From a virus, in IMG/VR virus record IMGVR_UViG_3300049825_000443, positions 1-28,039 of that record: DNA of 28,039 bases; one strand, written 5' to 3'. Every line of letters begins with the position of its first letter. The stretch's first letter is position 1. A program made the translations under genes and the position numbers. Below the pieces are notes generated by a model. The model did no database searches. It saw nothing but the letters and a program-made list of their open reading frames with translations, and was not told the DNA's origin. Positions 7,609 through 13,293 of the stretch are shown in pieces.

Positions 7609-8639
7609 TGCAATGCGTCCAACGGGCTGCGCGTACCGCTGGCGCCCACTTGTGCCACATGCGTGTAGATCATGGTGGTGCTGACATCGGCATGTCCCAG
7701 CAGGGCTTGCACTGTCCGGATGTCTTTGCCGGACTCAAGCAGGTGCGTGGCGAAGCAGTGGCGCAGCGTGTGCGGGGTGGCCGGCTTGTGCACGCCGGCA
7801 GCCTGCACAGCGGCTTTCATGGCACGCTGGATGGATGTTTCATGCAGGTGGTGGCGGCGCAAGACGCCCGCCTCACGCGGATTGGCGCAGTAGCCCTTGG
7901 TGGCAAAGACGAACTGCCAACCCAGCGAGCTGGCGGCGCGCGGAAACTTGACGCGCAGCGCATGCGGCATCTCGACATCGGCATAACCGGTCGCCATGTC
8001 CTTGGCATGCCAGCGCTCACGCTGCAGAAGCTGGGCGCGCAGGTCTGGCAGCAGGCTGCGCGCGAGGGTTGTGACGCGATCTTTCGCGCCCTTGCCGTCA
8101 CGCACAGTGACCTGCAGGCGCTCAAGGTCCAGATCCTTGAAGCGAAGACGCAGCGCCTCCATCAGGCGCAGGCCCGATCCATACATCAGCCGCAGAATCA
8201 GACCTTCAGTGCCTTCGGTCTTGGCGAACACCCGCCGCAACTCTTCGACGGACAGCACCATGGGTACATGCTGACTCGCCTTGGCCTGCACGATGTTGTC
8301 CAGCCACGGCAGGCTGACGCCAAGCACCTGTGCATAGAGAAACAACAACGCGCTACGGGCTTGCTTGGCTGTGCTGGCTGTGACGTTTCGCTGGACAGCC
8401 AAGTGGGAGAGGTAGGCCTCGACTTCAGCCGCGCCCATTTCCCGCGGATGGCGCCGGCCGTGAAAGCGTACAAAGTCCCGCGTCCAGTAGACGTAGGCCT
8501 TCTCCGTCTTCAGCGCGTAGTGCCGAACTCGAATGGCTTCACGCACGGCGTCGGTCAGCATTCGTGGACGCGCGCTGCTTATCTGGCCTTCAGTGCCGCG
8601 ACTATCAGCGGCAAGGGACTGAGAATCAATGGTTTGCAT
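7605..8639 (-). CDS. intI: Integron integrase (IntI-type tyrosine recombinase)
   Basis: 344 aa. SAM-like N-terminal domain (~29-125) with 'RVRHYALKTEKAYVYW', 'FVRFHGRRHPREMGAAEVEAYLSHLAV' (integron-type pattern) and 'SALLFLYAQVLG'. The catalytic domain has R158 (YGSGLR), Lys in GKGAKDR (183/186), H290 and R293 (PHTLRH), H316 (LLGHADVS) and nucleophile Y325 (MIYTHV), so the active site looks intact. The IntI-specific insertion is present at ~228-270 (GWQFVFATKGY ... LRRHHLHETSIQRA), which distinguishes it from XerC/D and ordinary phage integrases. It ends RSPLDAL like many IntI. ATG 8639 lacks a clear ribosome-binding site; ATG 8561 (MLTDAVREAI) is a plausible alternative start that would leave more room for attI. 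No LexA box or private promoter was seen; it appears transcribed with the phage operon. Confidence 0.92.
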   Translation of the reverse strand: MQTIDSQSLAADSRGTEGQISSARPRMLTDAVREAIRVRHYALKTEKAYVYWTRDFVRFHGRRHPREMGAAEVEAYLSHLAVQRNVTASTAKQARSALLFLYAQVLGVSLPWLDNIVQAKASQHVPMVLSVEELRRVFAKTEGTEGLILRLMYGSGLRLMEALRLRFKDLDLERLQVTVRDGKGAKDRVTTLARSLLPDLRAQLLQRERWHAKDMATGYADVEMPHALRVKFPRAASSLGWQFVFATKGYCANPREAGVLRRHHLHETSIQRAMKAAVQAAGVHKPATPHTLRHCFATHLLESGKDIRTVQALLGHADVSTTMIYTHVAQVGASGTRSPLDALQ

Positions 8640-8691
8640 TGGATGGCTATTCGGATAGGCAGCGACGCGTGCTGTTCACTTGACGTTGGGC
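8640..8691. other. attI: Candidate attI region with core site GTTGGGC
   Basis: GTTGGGC at 8685-8691 matches the integron core GTTRRRY. It lies 46 bp from the intI start, on the side where attI is expected, with the same orientation as the R' box of the attC at 9277-9283. The segment between 8640 and 8684 has no gene. I do not see clear direct repeats like those of attI1, so the attI call rests on position and the core alone. The exchange point would be between G8685 and T8686. If intI actually starts at 8561, attI could extend to about 8562. Confidence 0.55.
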
Positions 8692-9191
8692 GCTTGCAGG
8701 TTCTCCACCGCCCAGGCGCGCATACGCTGCCAGCGCTCGCGCGGGTGGTTGTCGTTGTGCACTCTTACGCTCTTGGTGTGGCGGCCCCAATCAGGGTAGT
8801 GCGGACGAACCGGGCCGCAGAACTCCAGGTCTACCCACTTCCACTCATCCACGGCGCACTCGTCGTTCATGTACATGATTTCGGCCGCCATCGCAGGCGC
8901 AATGCCGAAGCGCTGGCCCACCGTCGCGGGGTCGCAGTCGTCTTCGTCGCCCAGGTCGTCCATCTTCGTGCCACGCTTCGCGCCCAGCACGCCCAGCGTG
9001 CAGAACTCACCCTCTGGCGTGGCAAAACTGCCCGGGTATAGGCGCTTGTCTTCCATCGCGTCCAGTGCCTCCACCAGTTCGCGCAGCAGGGCCTTCCCGC
9101 GCTGCCCGTGCAATGCCCGCTTCACGGCCTGGCGCCAGCGGCCCTGTGCCAGCGGGTCGTCGTTGTCGTCTGTGTAGCCACTCCTGCTCAT
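8676..9191 (-). CDS. Cassette-borne phage hypothetical protein
   Basis: 171 aa. Starts MSRSGYTDDNDDPL, then 'WRQAVKRALHGQRGKALLRELVEALDAMEDKRL', 'GEFCTLGVLGAKRG', 'FGIAPAMAAEIMYMND' and 'RWQRMRAWAVENL' (quoted in pieces as family landmarks). This matches a common phage hypothetical family starting MSRSGYSDD, whose members lie in early regions; no function is known. A ribosome-binding site (AAAGGTGG) precedes ATG 9191. The gene lies between two integron core sites and reads toward intI. Its family-conserved part ends at about '...AVENL'; the last residues QAPNVK and the TGA at 8676-8678 are supplied by the core site and the attI side, so the ORF has no stop of its own inside the cassette. Confidence 0.75.
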   Translation of the reverse strand: MSRSGYTDDNDDPLAQGRWRQAVKRALHGQRGKALLRELVEALDAMEDKRLYPGSFATPEGEFCTLGVLGAKRGTKMDDLGDEDDCDPATVGQRFGIAPAMAAEIMYMNDECAVDEWKWVDLEFCGPVRPHYPDWGRHTKSVRVHNDNHPRERWQRMRAWAVENLQAPNVK

Positions 9192-9225
9192 TGCTCGCCA
9201 CCTTTCGTAAGTTCATCCACCCCGC

Positions 9226-9283
9226 GCCCAACACGCAAATCAAGCTGACCGCCTACGGCGGCAGCTTATTTGCAACGTTAGGC
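9226..9283 (+). other. attC: attC recombination site
   Basis: 58 bp in the order R'' GCCCAAC (9226-9232), L'' GCAAATCAAGCTG (9235-9247), a short loop-forming spacer (ACCGCCTACGGCGG, 9248-9261), L' CAGCTTATTTGC (9262-9273), and R' GTTAGGC (9277-9283). The two L arms are perfectly complementary except for one extra C at 9241 in L''. This gives an unpaired G on the bottom strand, the hallmark extrahelical base that sets attC polarity. R'' and R' pair with one mismatch, and the spacer itself can form a small CCGCC/GGCGG stem. The site is oriented so that the cassette it terminates lies to its left, toward intI. Confidence 0.9.
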
Positions 9284-9552
9284 AGCTCACAGCGGGAGCA
9301 CCAGCCTTTCGGGATACCGTGGTCACAGTGAGTTGCCTGCCACGCGGGCGGCGGCTCGCTGTCCGGCAACGGTGCAATCGTCACGCGCGCCTCCTCAAAT
9401 GGCCGCAGCTTCTGCGCAGCCAGCAGCGCAAGCCGCGCTCTGGGGTGCGAGTCGTAGACCCGTGCATTCCGTGCGTCCAGGCAACGCCCTGGGTCGCCGC
9501 TGATCGGCGCGAGAAACACGCCGGGCTCAAGTTCAACAATCCAGTTACTCAT
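9253..9552 (-). CDS. Small zinc-binding-like phage protein ending inside attC
   Basis: 99 aa from ATG 9552 (MSNWIVELEPGVFLAPISGD), which overlaps the preceding stop as ATGA. The body has 'RVYDSHPRARLALLAAQKLRPFEEARV'-type sequence, common in small phage proteins that summarise a per-sample value. It ends with 'THCDHGIPKGWCSRC', a likely Cys/His metal site. The last residues (LPNVANKLPP) and the TAG at 9253-9255 are encoded by the attC. If the cassette were excised the reading frame would instead end ...CELPNVK and stop at 8676. Function unknown. Confidence 0.65.
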   Translation of the reverse strand: MSNWIVELEPGVFLAPISGDPGRCLDARNARVYDSHPRARLALLAAQKLRPFEEARVTIAPLPDSEPPPAWQATHCDHGIPKGWCSRCELPNVANKLPP

Positions 9553-9740
9553 GCGAACTCCACGCGCGAGCCGCAGGCCGGACACGGAGCGCTTCTCGGT
9601 GTCAGGCGCCGGCCGCGCCACTGACAAATCTCGCAACGCACGGACATCGGCCTGCGCAGGCTTGTGCGCTTCGGACGCAGCCGCCCAACCCCTGGTTTGA
9701 AAGAAGGCGGTACAGCAGCAGTGGTGTCTTCAGGCTTCAT
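9549..9740 (-). CDS. Small zinc-ribbon protein
   Basis: 63 aa from ATG 9740, with ribosome-binding site AAAGGGG about 6 bp upstream; a GTG one codon earlier is also possible. The N-terminal half is basic and Pro-rich (KPGVGRLRPKRTSLRRP). The C-terminal half holds two CxxC knuckles, 'CEICQWRGRRL' and 'CPACGSRVEF', giving a zinc ribbon. It overlaps the upstream gene by 11 bp and the downstream gene by ATGA. Function unknown; probably a DNA- or protein-binding early phage protein. Confidence 0.6.
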   Translation of the reverse strand: MKPEDTTAAVPPSFKPGVGRLRPKRTSLRRPMSVRCEICQWRGRRLTPRSAPCPACGSRVEFA

Positions 9741-9918
9741 CACGCACCCCTTTCAACGGGACGTTCCGCGCGTAGTCAGCGCAAACCCAGCGCTGCCCGT
9801 CATGCCGAGCCGGCGCCTCGCGTGAGGCCTTGGCGTCGCGCAGCGCGCAGGTGCGGCACATTGGCAGCAAGACGGCCGGGCGCACCGGGAACGCTTGGCC
9901 TGGGCAGGGCTTGCTCAT
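9730..9918 (-). CDS. Small Cys-containing early phage protein
   Basis: 62 aa from ATG 9918, overlapping the stop of the HD gene as ATGA. It contains 'PMCRTCALRDAKAS' and 'QRWVCADYARN', i.e. CxxC plus a further Cys, which could form a metal site with the N-terminal CPG Cys. The sequence type (CRTC.....W.C.D) is common among short phage proteins encoded next to nucleotide-metabolism genes. No function is known. Confidence 0.6.
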   Translation of the reverse strand: MSKPCPGQAFPVRPAVLLPMCRTCALRDAKASREAPARHDGQRWVCADYARNVPLKGVRDEA

Positions 9919-10439
9919 GACTGCATCAGCTCCCAATACCGCAGCATGAACATGCGGCGCGCCAAGACGCTTTCGACGGGCTCGATCCTGGCCGGCAGCG
10001 GCTGGGCGCCTTCAAGGCAGTCCCAGTCGTCGGGATGCGCCGGCATCAGGTCGCGCTTCTCAGTGGCCAGCAGCACCATGTCGGCGTGCTTGACCTCGGG
10101 CGGCAGGTCTGGCGACAGGCCGAAGCGCCCCAGCACCACGGCCTCAACGCGCTTCTCTATGATCTTGTAGTCCGGCAGCAGTGCCTTCAGCGGCCGGCTC
10201 ACGTCGCCGATGAATGCCTCTGCAGCATCGTGCAACAGCCCGGCCAGGGCGTGCTGCGGCGGCACAACTTGGCTGACCAGAACCGAATGCTGGGCAACGC
10301 TGTAGAACTGCCGCACGGCGCCAGTGAAGCGGCAGATGTGCGCCAGGTGGTGGGCAATCTCCTCAATCGTGAACCGGCTCCGCTCCGGGTGCACGAAGTC
10401 GAAGCAAGTGCCGCCGGCCGTGATGATGTCTGTCTTCAT
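9915..10439 (-). CDS. HD-domain phosphohydrolase (YfbR-like, phage type)
   Basis: 174 aa. 'ICRFTGAVRQFYSVAQHSVLVS' with H51, then 'HALAGLLHDAAEAFIGDV' with H70-D71 and a following GDVSRPLK, gives the HD-superfamily metal site H...HD...D; a later D lies in 'EVKHADMVLLATEKRDLM'. Phage members of this family are usually treated as dNMP phosphohydrolases that remodel the nucleotide pool. A recalled family consensus (FDF, IA+ALSH.CRFTGH, FYSVAQHSVLVS) matches closely. ATG 10439 is preceded by AAGG. It fits an early DNA-metabolism role in the operon. Confidence 0.85.
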   Translation of the reverse strand: MKTDIITAGGTCFDFVHPERSRFTIEEIAHHLAHICRFTGAVRQFYSVAQHSVLVSQVVPPQHALAGLLHDAAEAFIGDVSRPLKALLPDYKIIEKRVEAVVLGRFGLSPDLPPEVKHADMVLLATEKRDLMPAHPDDWDCLEGAQPLPARIEPVESVLARRMFMLRYWELMQS

Positions 10440-10449
10440 TGCCTTGTCC

Positions 10450-10899
10450 TCATAGCGGCAGCTCCAATGTGTTGCGGCGTTCCCGCCGCGTCATGTAGGC
10501 GGTGGTGACGTGGTGGTCCTGGTCATAGGCCAGGTGGTGGCGCTGGCACCAGGCGCGCAGGTTTTCGGGCTCGCAGTTCTCTGGCGTGTGGTCCAGGTGC
10601 GCAATGGTCAGCACGATCACCAGCAGCGGTTCTTCGGCCCACACATCCCTGTCGGCCTTGGCGATGGCGCGCGCTTCCTTGAAGCTCAGCATCCCTTGGC
10701 CAGCCAGGTTTTGCTCCCGGCTGCCAGACAAGGGCTGGAACACGTAGCCGGCAATGGTGCGCTGCCAGCGGCCCACGGCGTGGTGGCGCGCGCCGCAGCC
10801 AGGCCACTGGCAGCAGTAGCGCGCCCGGCCAAGCTGTTGGGTGCGAATCTGCGGCCAGTGGGCCGGGTAGCGCGCTACGTTCTCGGGCTTGATGGGCAT
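10450..10899 (-). CDS. HNH-type endonuclease-like protein
   Basis: 149 aa. The C-terminal half carries 'IAHLDHTPENCEPENLRAWCQRHHLAYD'-type sequence (L-D-H, N-C, N-L, C-x-x-H-H), the core of the HNH/His-Me finger fold. Upstream Cys pairs (CCQWPGCGARH) could bind structural zinc. Small HNH proteins of this kind occur in early regions of Mu-like phages; whether this one cuts DNA, and which DNA, is unknown. It starts at ATG 10899, overlapping by one base the stop of the preceding small gene. Confidence 0.7.
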   Translation of the reverse strand: MPIKPENVARYPAHWPQIRTQQLGRARYCCQWPGCGARHHAVGRWQRTIAGYVFQPLSGSREQNLAGQGMLSFKEARAIAKADRDVWAEEPLLVIVLTIAHLDHTPENCEPENLRAWCQRHHLAYDQDHHVTTAYMTRRERRNTLELPL

Positions 10900-11120
10900 C
10901 AGCGGCTCCCGGGGTTCGAGCAGGCCGTCCAGCCGCCTGCATAGGTCCAGATCCAGGCCACGGCCTCCAAGTCATTCAGCACGCGCCAGGAGACGCTGTG
11001 CTCGATTGAGGCAGCCAGCTCGCCCAGGCTCTCGGCCAGGGACTGAACCTCCAGCAGCTCGGCCTGGTCGAAACTGATGACCTGATTCCACCGCTTACCG
11101 TCGTTCACCTGAAGCTTCAT
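10899..11120 (-). CDS. Small early phage protein, unknown
   Basis: 73 aa: a short beta-like start (MKLQVNDGKRWNQVISFDQ), a helix (LLEVQSLAESLGELAAS) and a Trp-rich end (VAWIWTYAGGW). No family is recognised. Start ATG 11120 is preceded by GGGCAAGGCA, nearly identical to the sequence ahead of the HD gene start (GGACAAGGCA at about 10440-10449), suggesting a common translation-initiation module. Gene overlaps support it being real. Confidence 0.55.
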   Translation of the reverse strand: MKLQVNDGKRWNQVISFDQAELLEVQSLAESLGELAASIEHSVSWRVLNDLEAVAWIWTYAGGWTACSNPGSR

Positions 11121-11166
11121 TGCCTTGCCCTTTGCAGCTTGTTCAATGGCGCGCTCAACGCCCTTG

Positions 11167-11188
11167 AAAAAGCCCCCGACCCGAGGGC
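11167..11188 (-). terminator. Possible internal terminator/attenuator in early operon
   Basis: On the minus strand GCCCTCGGGTCGGGGGC (11188-11172) can fold into a stem of about six pairs (one G-T), followed at once by TTTTTC. It falls in the only sizeable gap of the early operon, between 11217 and 11120, just past the 121-aa gene. It may partly end transcription after the transposition genes and so lower expression of the accessory block (HNH, HD, intI). Confidence 0.45.
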
Positions 11189-11216
11189 CGGAGGTTGAAA
11201 GATCGAGCGACCTCGA

Positions 11217-11582
11217 TCAGGGAGATAACTTCTGCACGACTCTGTCCACCGGGTAGACCGGGCTGTGCTGCATGCCATCGGGCGATTGGTAGCGAAGCCG
11301 CTCACCCACCTTGGCTTCGCCCACCAACGTGCAGCCCACCCAGGCCCAGGCTTGGCACGGCCGGCTGGCCACCACCACGCCCTTGGCGTCGATATCCCAT
11401 TCCAAGAAGTCCTGGCCGTGGTCTTCGAAGTGCACGGTGTGCGGGCCCGGTTGTGCCGGGTCCAGCCGGGCGTCTACGTGTGTGGCCAGTGCGTCGAACA
11501 CAGCCCGTGCCGCAGTGCCGGTGGCCTTCACGGTGGTGCCGCGCTTGCTTCGGCTGACGGTGATGCCGCTCGGCCGGCTCAT
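11217..11582 (-). CDS. Early phage hypothetical protein
   Basis: 121 aa, starting at ATG 11582 and overlapping the DUF3164 stop as ATGA. Contains 'FDALATHVDARL', 'HTVHFEDHGQDFLEWDIDAKGVVVASRP' (patterned as beta strands) and 'AWVGCTLVGE'. A small alpha/beta protein common in early operons of betaproteobacterial Mu-like prophages; no function known. Its stop is followed by the terminator-like hairpin at 11167-11188. Confidence 0.55.
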   Translation of the reverse strand: MSRPSGITVSRSKRGTTVKATGTAARAVFDALATHVDARLDPAQPGPHTVHFEDHGQDFLEWDIDAKGVVVASRPCQAWAWVGCTLVGEAKVGERLRYQSPDGMQHSPVYPVDRVVQKLSP

Positions 11583-12265
11583 GCCGCCGCCGCGTTCAGG
11601 CTGATTGGCACGTAGTCGCCCGTGCTGTCATTGCGCCGATAGGCGCGCACATAGGCCACGCTGAAGGCGACGGTCAGACTGTCGGCTGCGGCTTCCATGG
11701 CTTGCAGCCACTTCGGGTCTTCAATCTTGGCGGCGCGCAGGCCCATCACCTTGGCCACAGACACGCGCCCAGCCTTGTCAACCTGAAAGGCGTGATTCAC
11801 CAGTACCTTCAGGCTGCCGTCCGCGTTCTTGCCCCAGCGGCGAATGCAGTCGTCTATCAGCTGCTTGGCCACCTGCAGCCTCTCGTCGAAGATGATGCGG
11901 TCTGAGATCTGCTTCTCCACCTTCAGCCGGCCATCAAAACTCACAAGCGTGACGTTTCCCTTGCCTGCAGCGCCCCGCATCACGGCGCCGTACTGCGCCG
12001 CGCTCAGCGCCACGAACTGGTCAATCTCGGCCATGGCGTGGCGCTTGAAGTCGGTCAGCTCGGCGCTGACCTTCTCTGCAGAGCCTATGAGCCTGCGCAC
12101 CACGGCGTCGCGCGCCTTGTCCACTTCCTTGATCTTCGACACGGGTACCAGGCTGCCGTCAGCGGCTTCCCAGTAGCCGCGGGGAATGCTTGGGGCCTCA
12201 GTGGCTGCCTCACTGGCGGCCGCAGCGGCGGCAGCAGAGGTGTCGGCGGGTTCAGCCTTGCTCAC
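11579..12265 (-). CDS. DUF3164 family protein
   Basis: 228 aa. After an Ala-rich linker, the core begins 'YWEAADGSLVPVSKI' and contains 'KARDAVVRRLIGSAEKVSAELTDFK'-type helix, 'YGAVMRGAAGKGNVTLVSFDGRLKVE' and 'AFQVDKAGRVSVAKVMGL' landmarks, then 'SLTVAFSVAYVRAYRRND'. This is the DUF3164 pattern (Y-M-x-D-A-x-G-x-L-V-P, Y-G-G-x-K-G-N-V-T-L, F-D-x-K-x-x-V). DUF3164 genes accompany transposition genes in Mu-like phages; biochemical role not established. It overlaps the upstream gene by 4 bp. Confidence 0.8.
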   Translation of the reverse strand: MSKAEPADTSAAAAAAASEAATEAPSIPRGYWEAADGSLVPVSKIKEVDKARDAVVRRLIGSAEKVSAELTDFKRHAMAEIDQFVALSAAQYGAVMRGAAGKGNVTLVSFDGRLKVEKQISDRIIFDERLQVAKQLIDDCIRRWGKNADGSLKVLVNHAFQVDKAGRVSVAKVMGLRAAKIEDPKWLQAMEAAADSLTVAFSVAYVRAYRRNDSTGDYVPISLNAAAA

Positions 12266-12915
12266 AGGTAGTCCTTTGCGGAAGTTGATGCCGCTGACCC
12301 AGCGGCTAGGTTGAAGATCGAAGCGTTGCGCGAAAGCTCGCGCACGGCCTGGCTGAACAGCGCGCGCTCTTGCTGCCGGCTGCGAAATTCGGCGTTGATG
12401 CGCTGGCGCGGCTTCGGCGGTGGCGGCGGCATGTCCTGGCGGCCGATGTGGAAGCCATACACGGCCACCGGCGCACAGCCAGGCTGCACGGTCCAGTCAA
12501 CTACCGGGAACACCTGGCCGATGGCTCGCCCCTGGGCCAAGTGGCGGCCTAGCGCGGGCTTGGTGAGGCCCACTTCAGCGGCCATGGCAGTGGCCGTCAT
12601 GTTTCGCTGTGCGGCGCGAATGATCGAAGCCAGGGTGATGATGTCGGCGCGCAGCTTGGCCGGGCGGCCGGTTTGCACGCGGATGTCAGCGTCTGCACCA
12701 AACCACCAGCAGTAGGTGGTGCCACGCTGCCACACGCGCTGCTGCTCGCGGCGCACCAGGCGCAAGGTGCGCAGGCTGTTGAGAATGGACAGGCACTGCT
12801 CCACGCTGCAGGCCCGCGCCCGCTGGGCGATCTGCGGGGTGGTCTGCCCACCGCGGTGCACTTCCAGCAAGATGCGGAAGTACAGTGCGAAGCCGATGCG
12901 ACCTGCGGGCCTCAT
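12262..12915 (-). CDS. Winged-helix/HTH early phage regulator-like protein
   Basis: 217 aa from ATG 12915 (MRPAGRIGFALYFRIL). The same frame stays open upstream to 13044, but that part is Arg/Pro-rich shadow sequence covering another small gene. Two DNA-binding-like segments are visible: 'TTPQIAQRARACSVEQCLSILNSLRTLRLVR' early on, with a wing-like 'CWWF' following, and 'TATAMAAEVGLTKPALGRHL' in the middle. The C-terminus has 'PPPPKPRQRINAEFR' linker sequence. Probably an early regulator or accessory replication protein; no family name is certain. It starts as TGATG coupled to the preceding small gene. Confidence 0.55.
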   Translation of the reverse strand: MRPAGRIGFALYFRILLEVHRGGQTTPQIAQRARACSVEQCLSILNSLRTLRLVRREQQRVWQRGTTYCWWFGADADIRVQTGRPAKLRADIITLASIIRAAQRNMTATAMAAEVGLTKPALGRHLAQGRAIGQVFPVVDWTVQPGCAPVAVYGFHIGRQDMPPPPPKPRQRINAEFRSRQQERALFSQAVRELSRNASIFNLAAGSAASTSAKDYL

Positions 12916-13079
12916 CACAGTGCCCCTGCCAGCCAAGCGCGCAGGCCGCGCCACCAGCACCGAAGGCGGCGGCGCAGGCCGTTGGCGTGCGGCCCGTCTA
13001 TGACGCCGGGCGCGAACGCCGGGCAGACCAGGCCGCGCTGGCATAGGCCGTCGCAGCAGTTGCGCTCAGGTGTCTGCAT
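12915..13079 (-). CDS. Small Cys-rich protein
   Basis: 54 aa, ATG at 13077-13079 and TGA at 12915-12917 overlapping the next start. Begins MQTPERNCCDGLCQRGLVC, followed by a basic C-terminus rich in Arg and Trp (RRRLRCWWRGLRAWL). It fills the gap between 13066 and 12915 and overlaps both neighbours by a few bases, as expected in this operon. Function unknown; a Cys cluster could bind metal. Confidence 0.45.
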   Translation of the reverse strand: MQTPERNCCDGLCQRGLVCPAFAPGVIDGPHANGLRRRLRCWWRGLRAWLAGAL

Positions 13080-13293
13080 GGTTTGTATCCTTCGGCTTCA
13101 CTTCTATGCGGGCGGCCGACTGGAATCGCTCCAGCGCGTCGTCGTAGGCGTCGAAACTGCTGGCGAAAGCACCCTCATAGGTGAAGCGGTGTCCAACGTC
13201 GTTGGTGACGGCCACAGTCATCACATGGCGCGCCTTACCCTGCGAGGCTGGGTCATTGATCCAAGCCGGCAGGCTTGCGGTGCTGCTGCTCAT
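13066..13293 (-). CDS. Small early phage protein, unknown
   Basis: 75 aa from ATG 13293, overlapping the MuB-like stop as ATGA. A short hydrophilic beta/alpha protein with 'HVMTVAVTNDVGHRFTYEG' then 'FDAYDDALERFQSAARIEVKP'. The pattern (ordered strand pair followed by a helix with D-A-Y-x-D-A) occurs in small proteins downstream of MuB in related prophages. No function known. Confidence 0.55.
   Translation of the reverse strand: MSSSTASLPAWINDPASQGKARHVMTVAVTNDVGHRFTYEGAFASSFDAYDDALERFQSAARIEVKPKDTNHADT

Larger units (their letters stand above)
7605..9283. mobile_element. Phage-borne integron: intI, attI-like site, one cassette, attC
   Basis: The parts are a complete IntI-type integrase reading left, a GTTGGGC core site at 8685-8691 just upstream of it, one ~590-bp unit carrying a single ORF, and a canonical attC at 9226-9283 oriented so that the array runs away from intI. 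This is standard integron geometry. It sits inside an otherwise continuous phage early operon, flanked by zinc-finger/HD genes on one side and gemA/mor on the other. The cassette ORF is antisense to the array direction but colinear with the phage operon. Only one attC was found, so this is a minimal integron. Confidence 0.8.

Noticed and set aside
7608-9041. 477-aa plus-strand frame antisense to intI and the cassette gene
   Set aside because: Composition is His/Gln/Val-rich shadow sequence; the minus strand carries a clear catalytic integrase and a phage-family protein.
9680-9705. Second possible attC-like core (GCCCAAC near 9687)
   Set aside because: No matching GTTRRRY with complementary arms follows; the sequence is inside an overlapping gene.
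11150-11200. GCTCAAC...GGTTGAAA as a degenerate attC
   Set aside because: The arms do not pair and the second core does not fit GTTRRRY; the segment is better explained as a terminator-like hairpin.
12916-13044. N-terminal extension of the winged-helix gene
   Set aside because: The extra 43 residues are Arg/Pro-rich shadow of a 54-aa gene in another frame that couples to ATG 12915.
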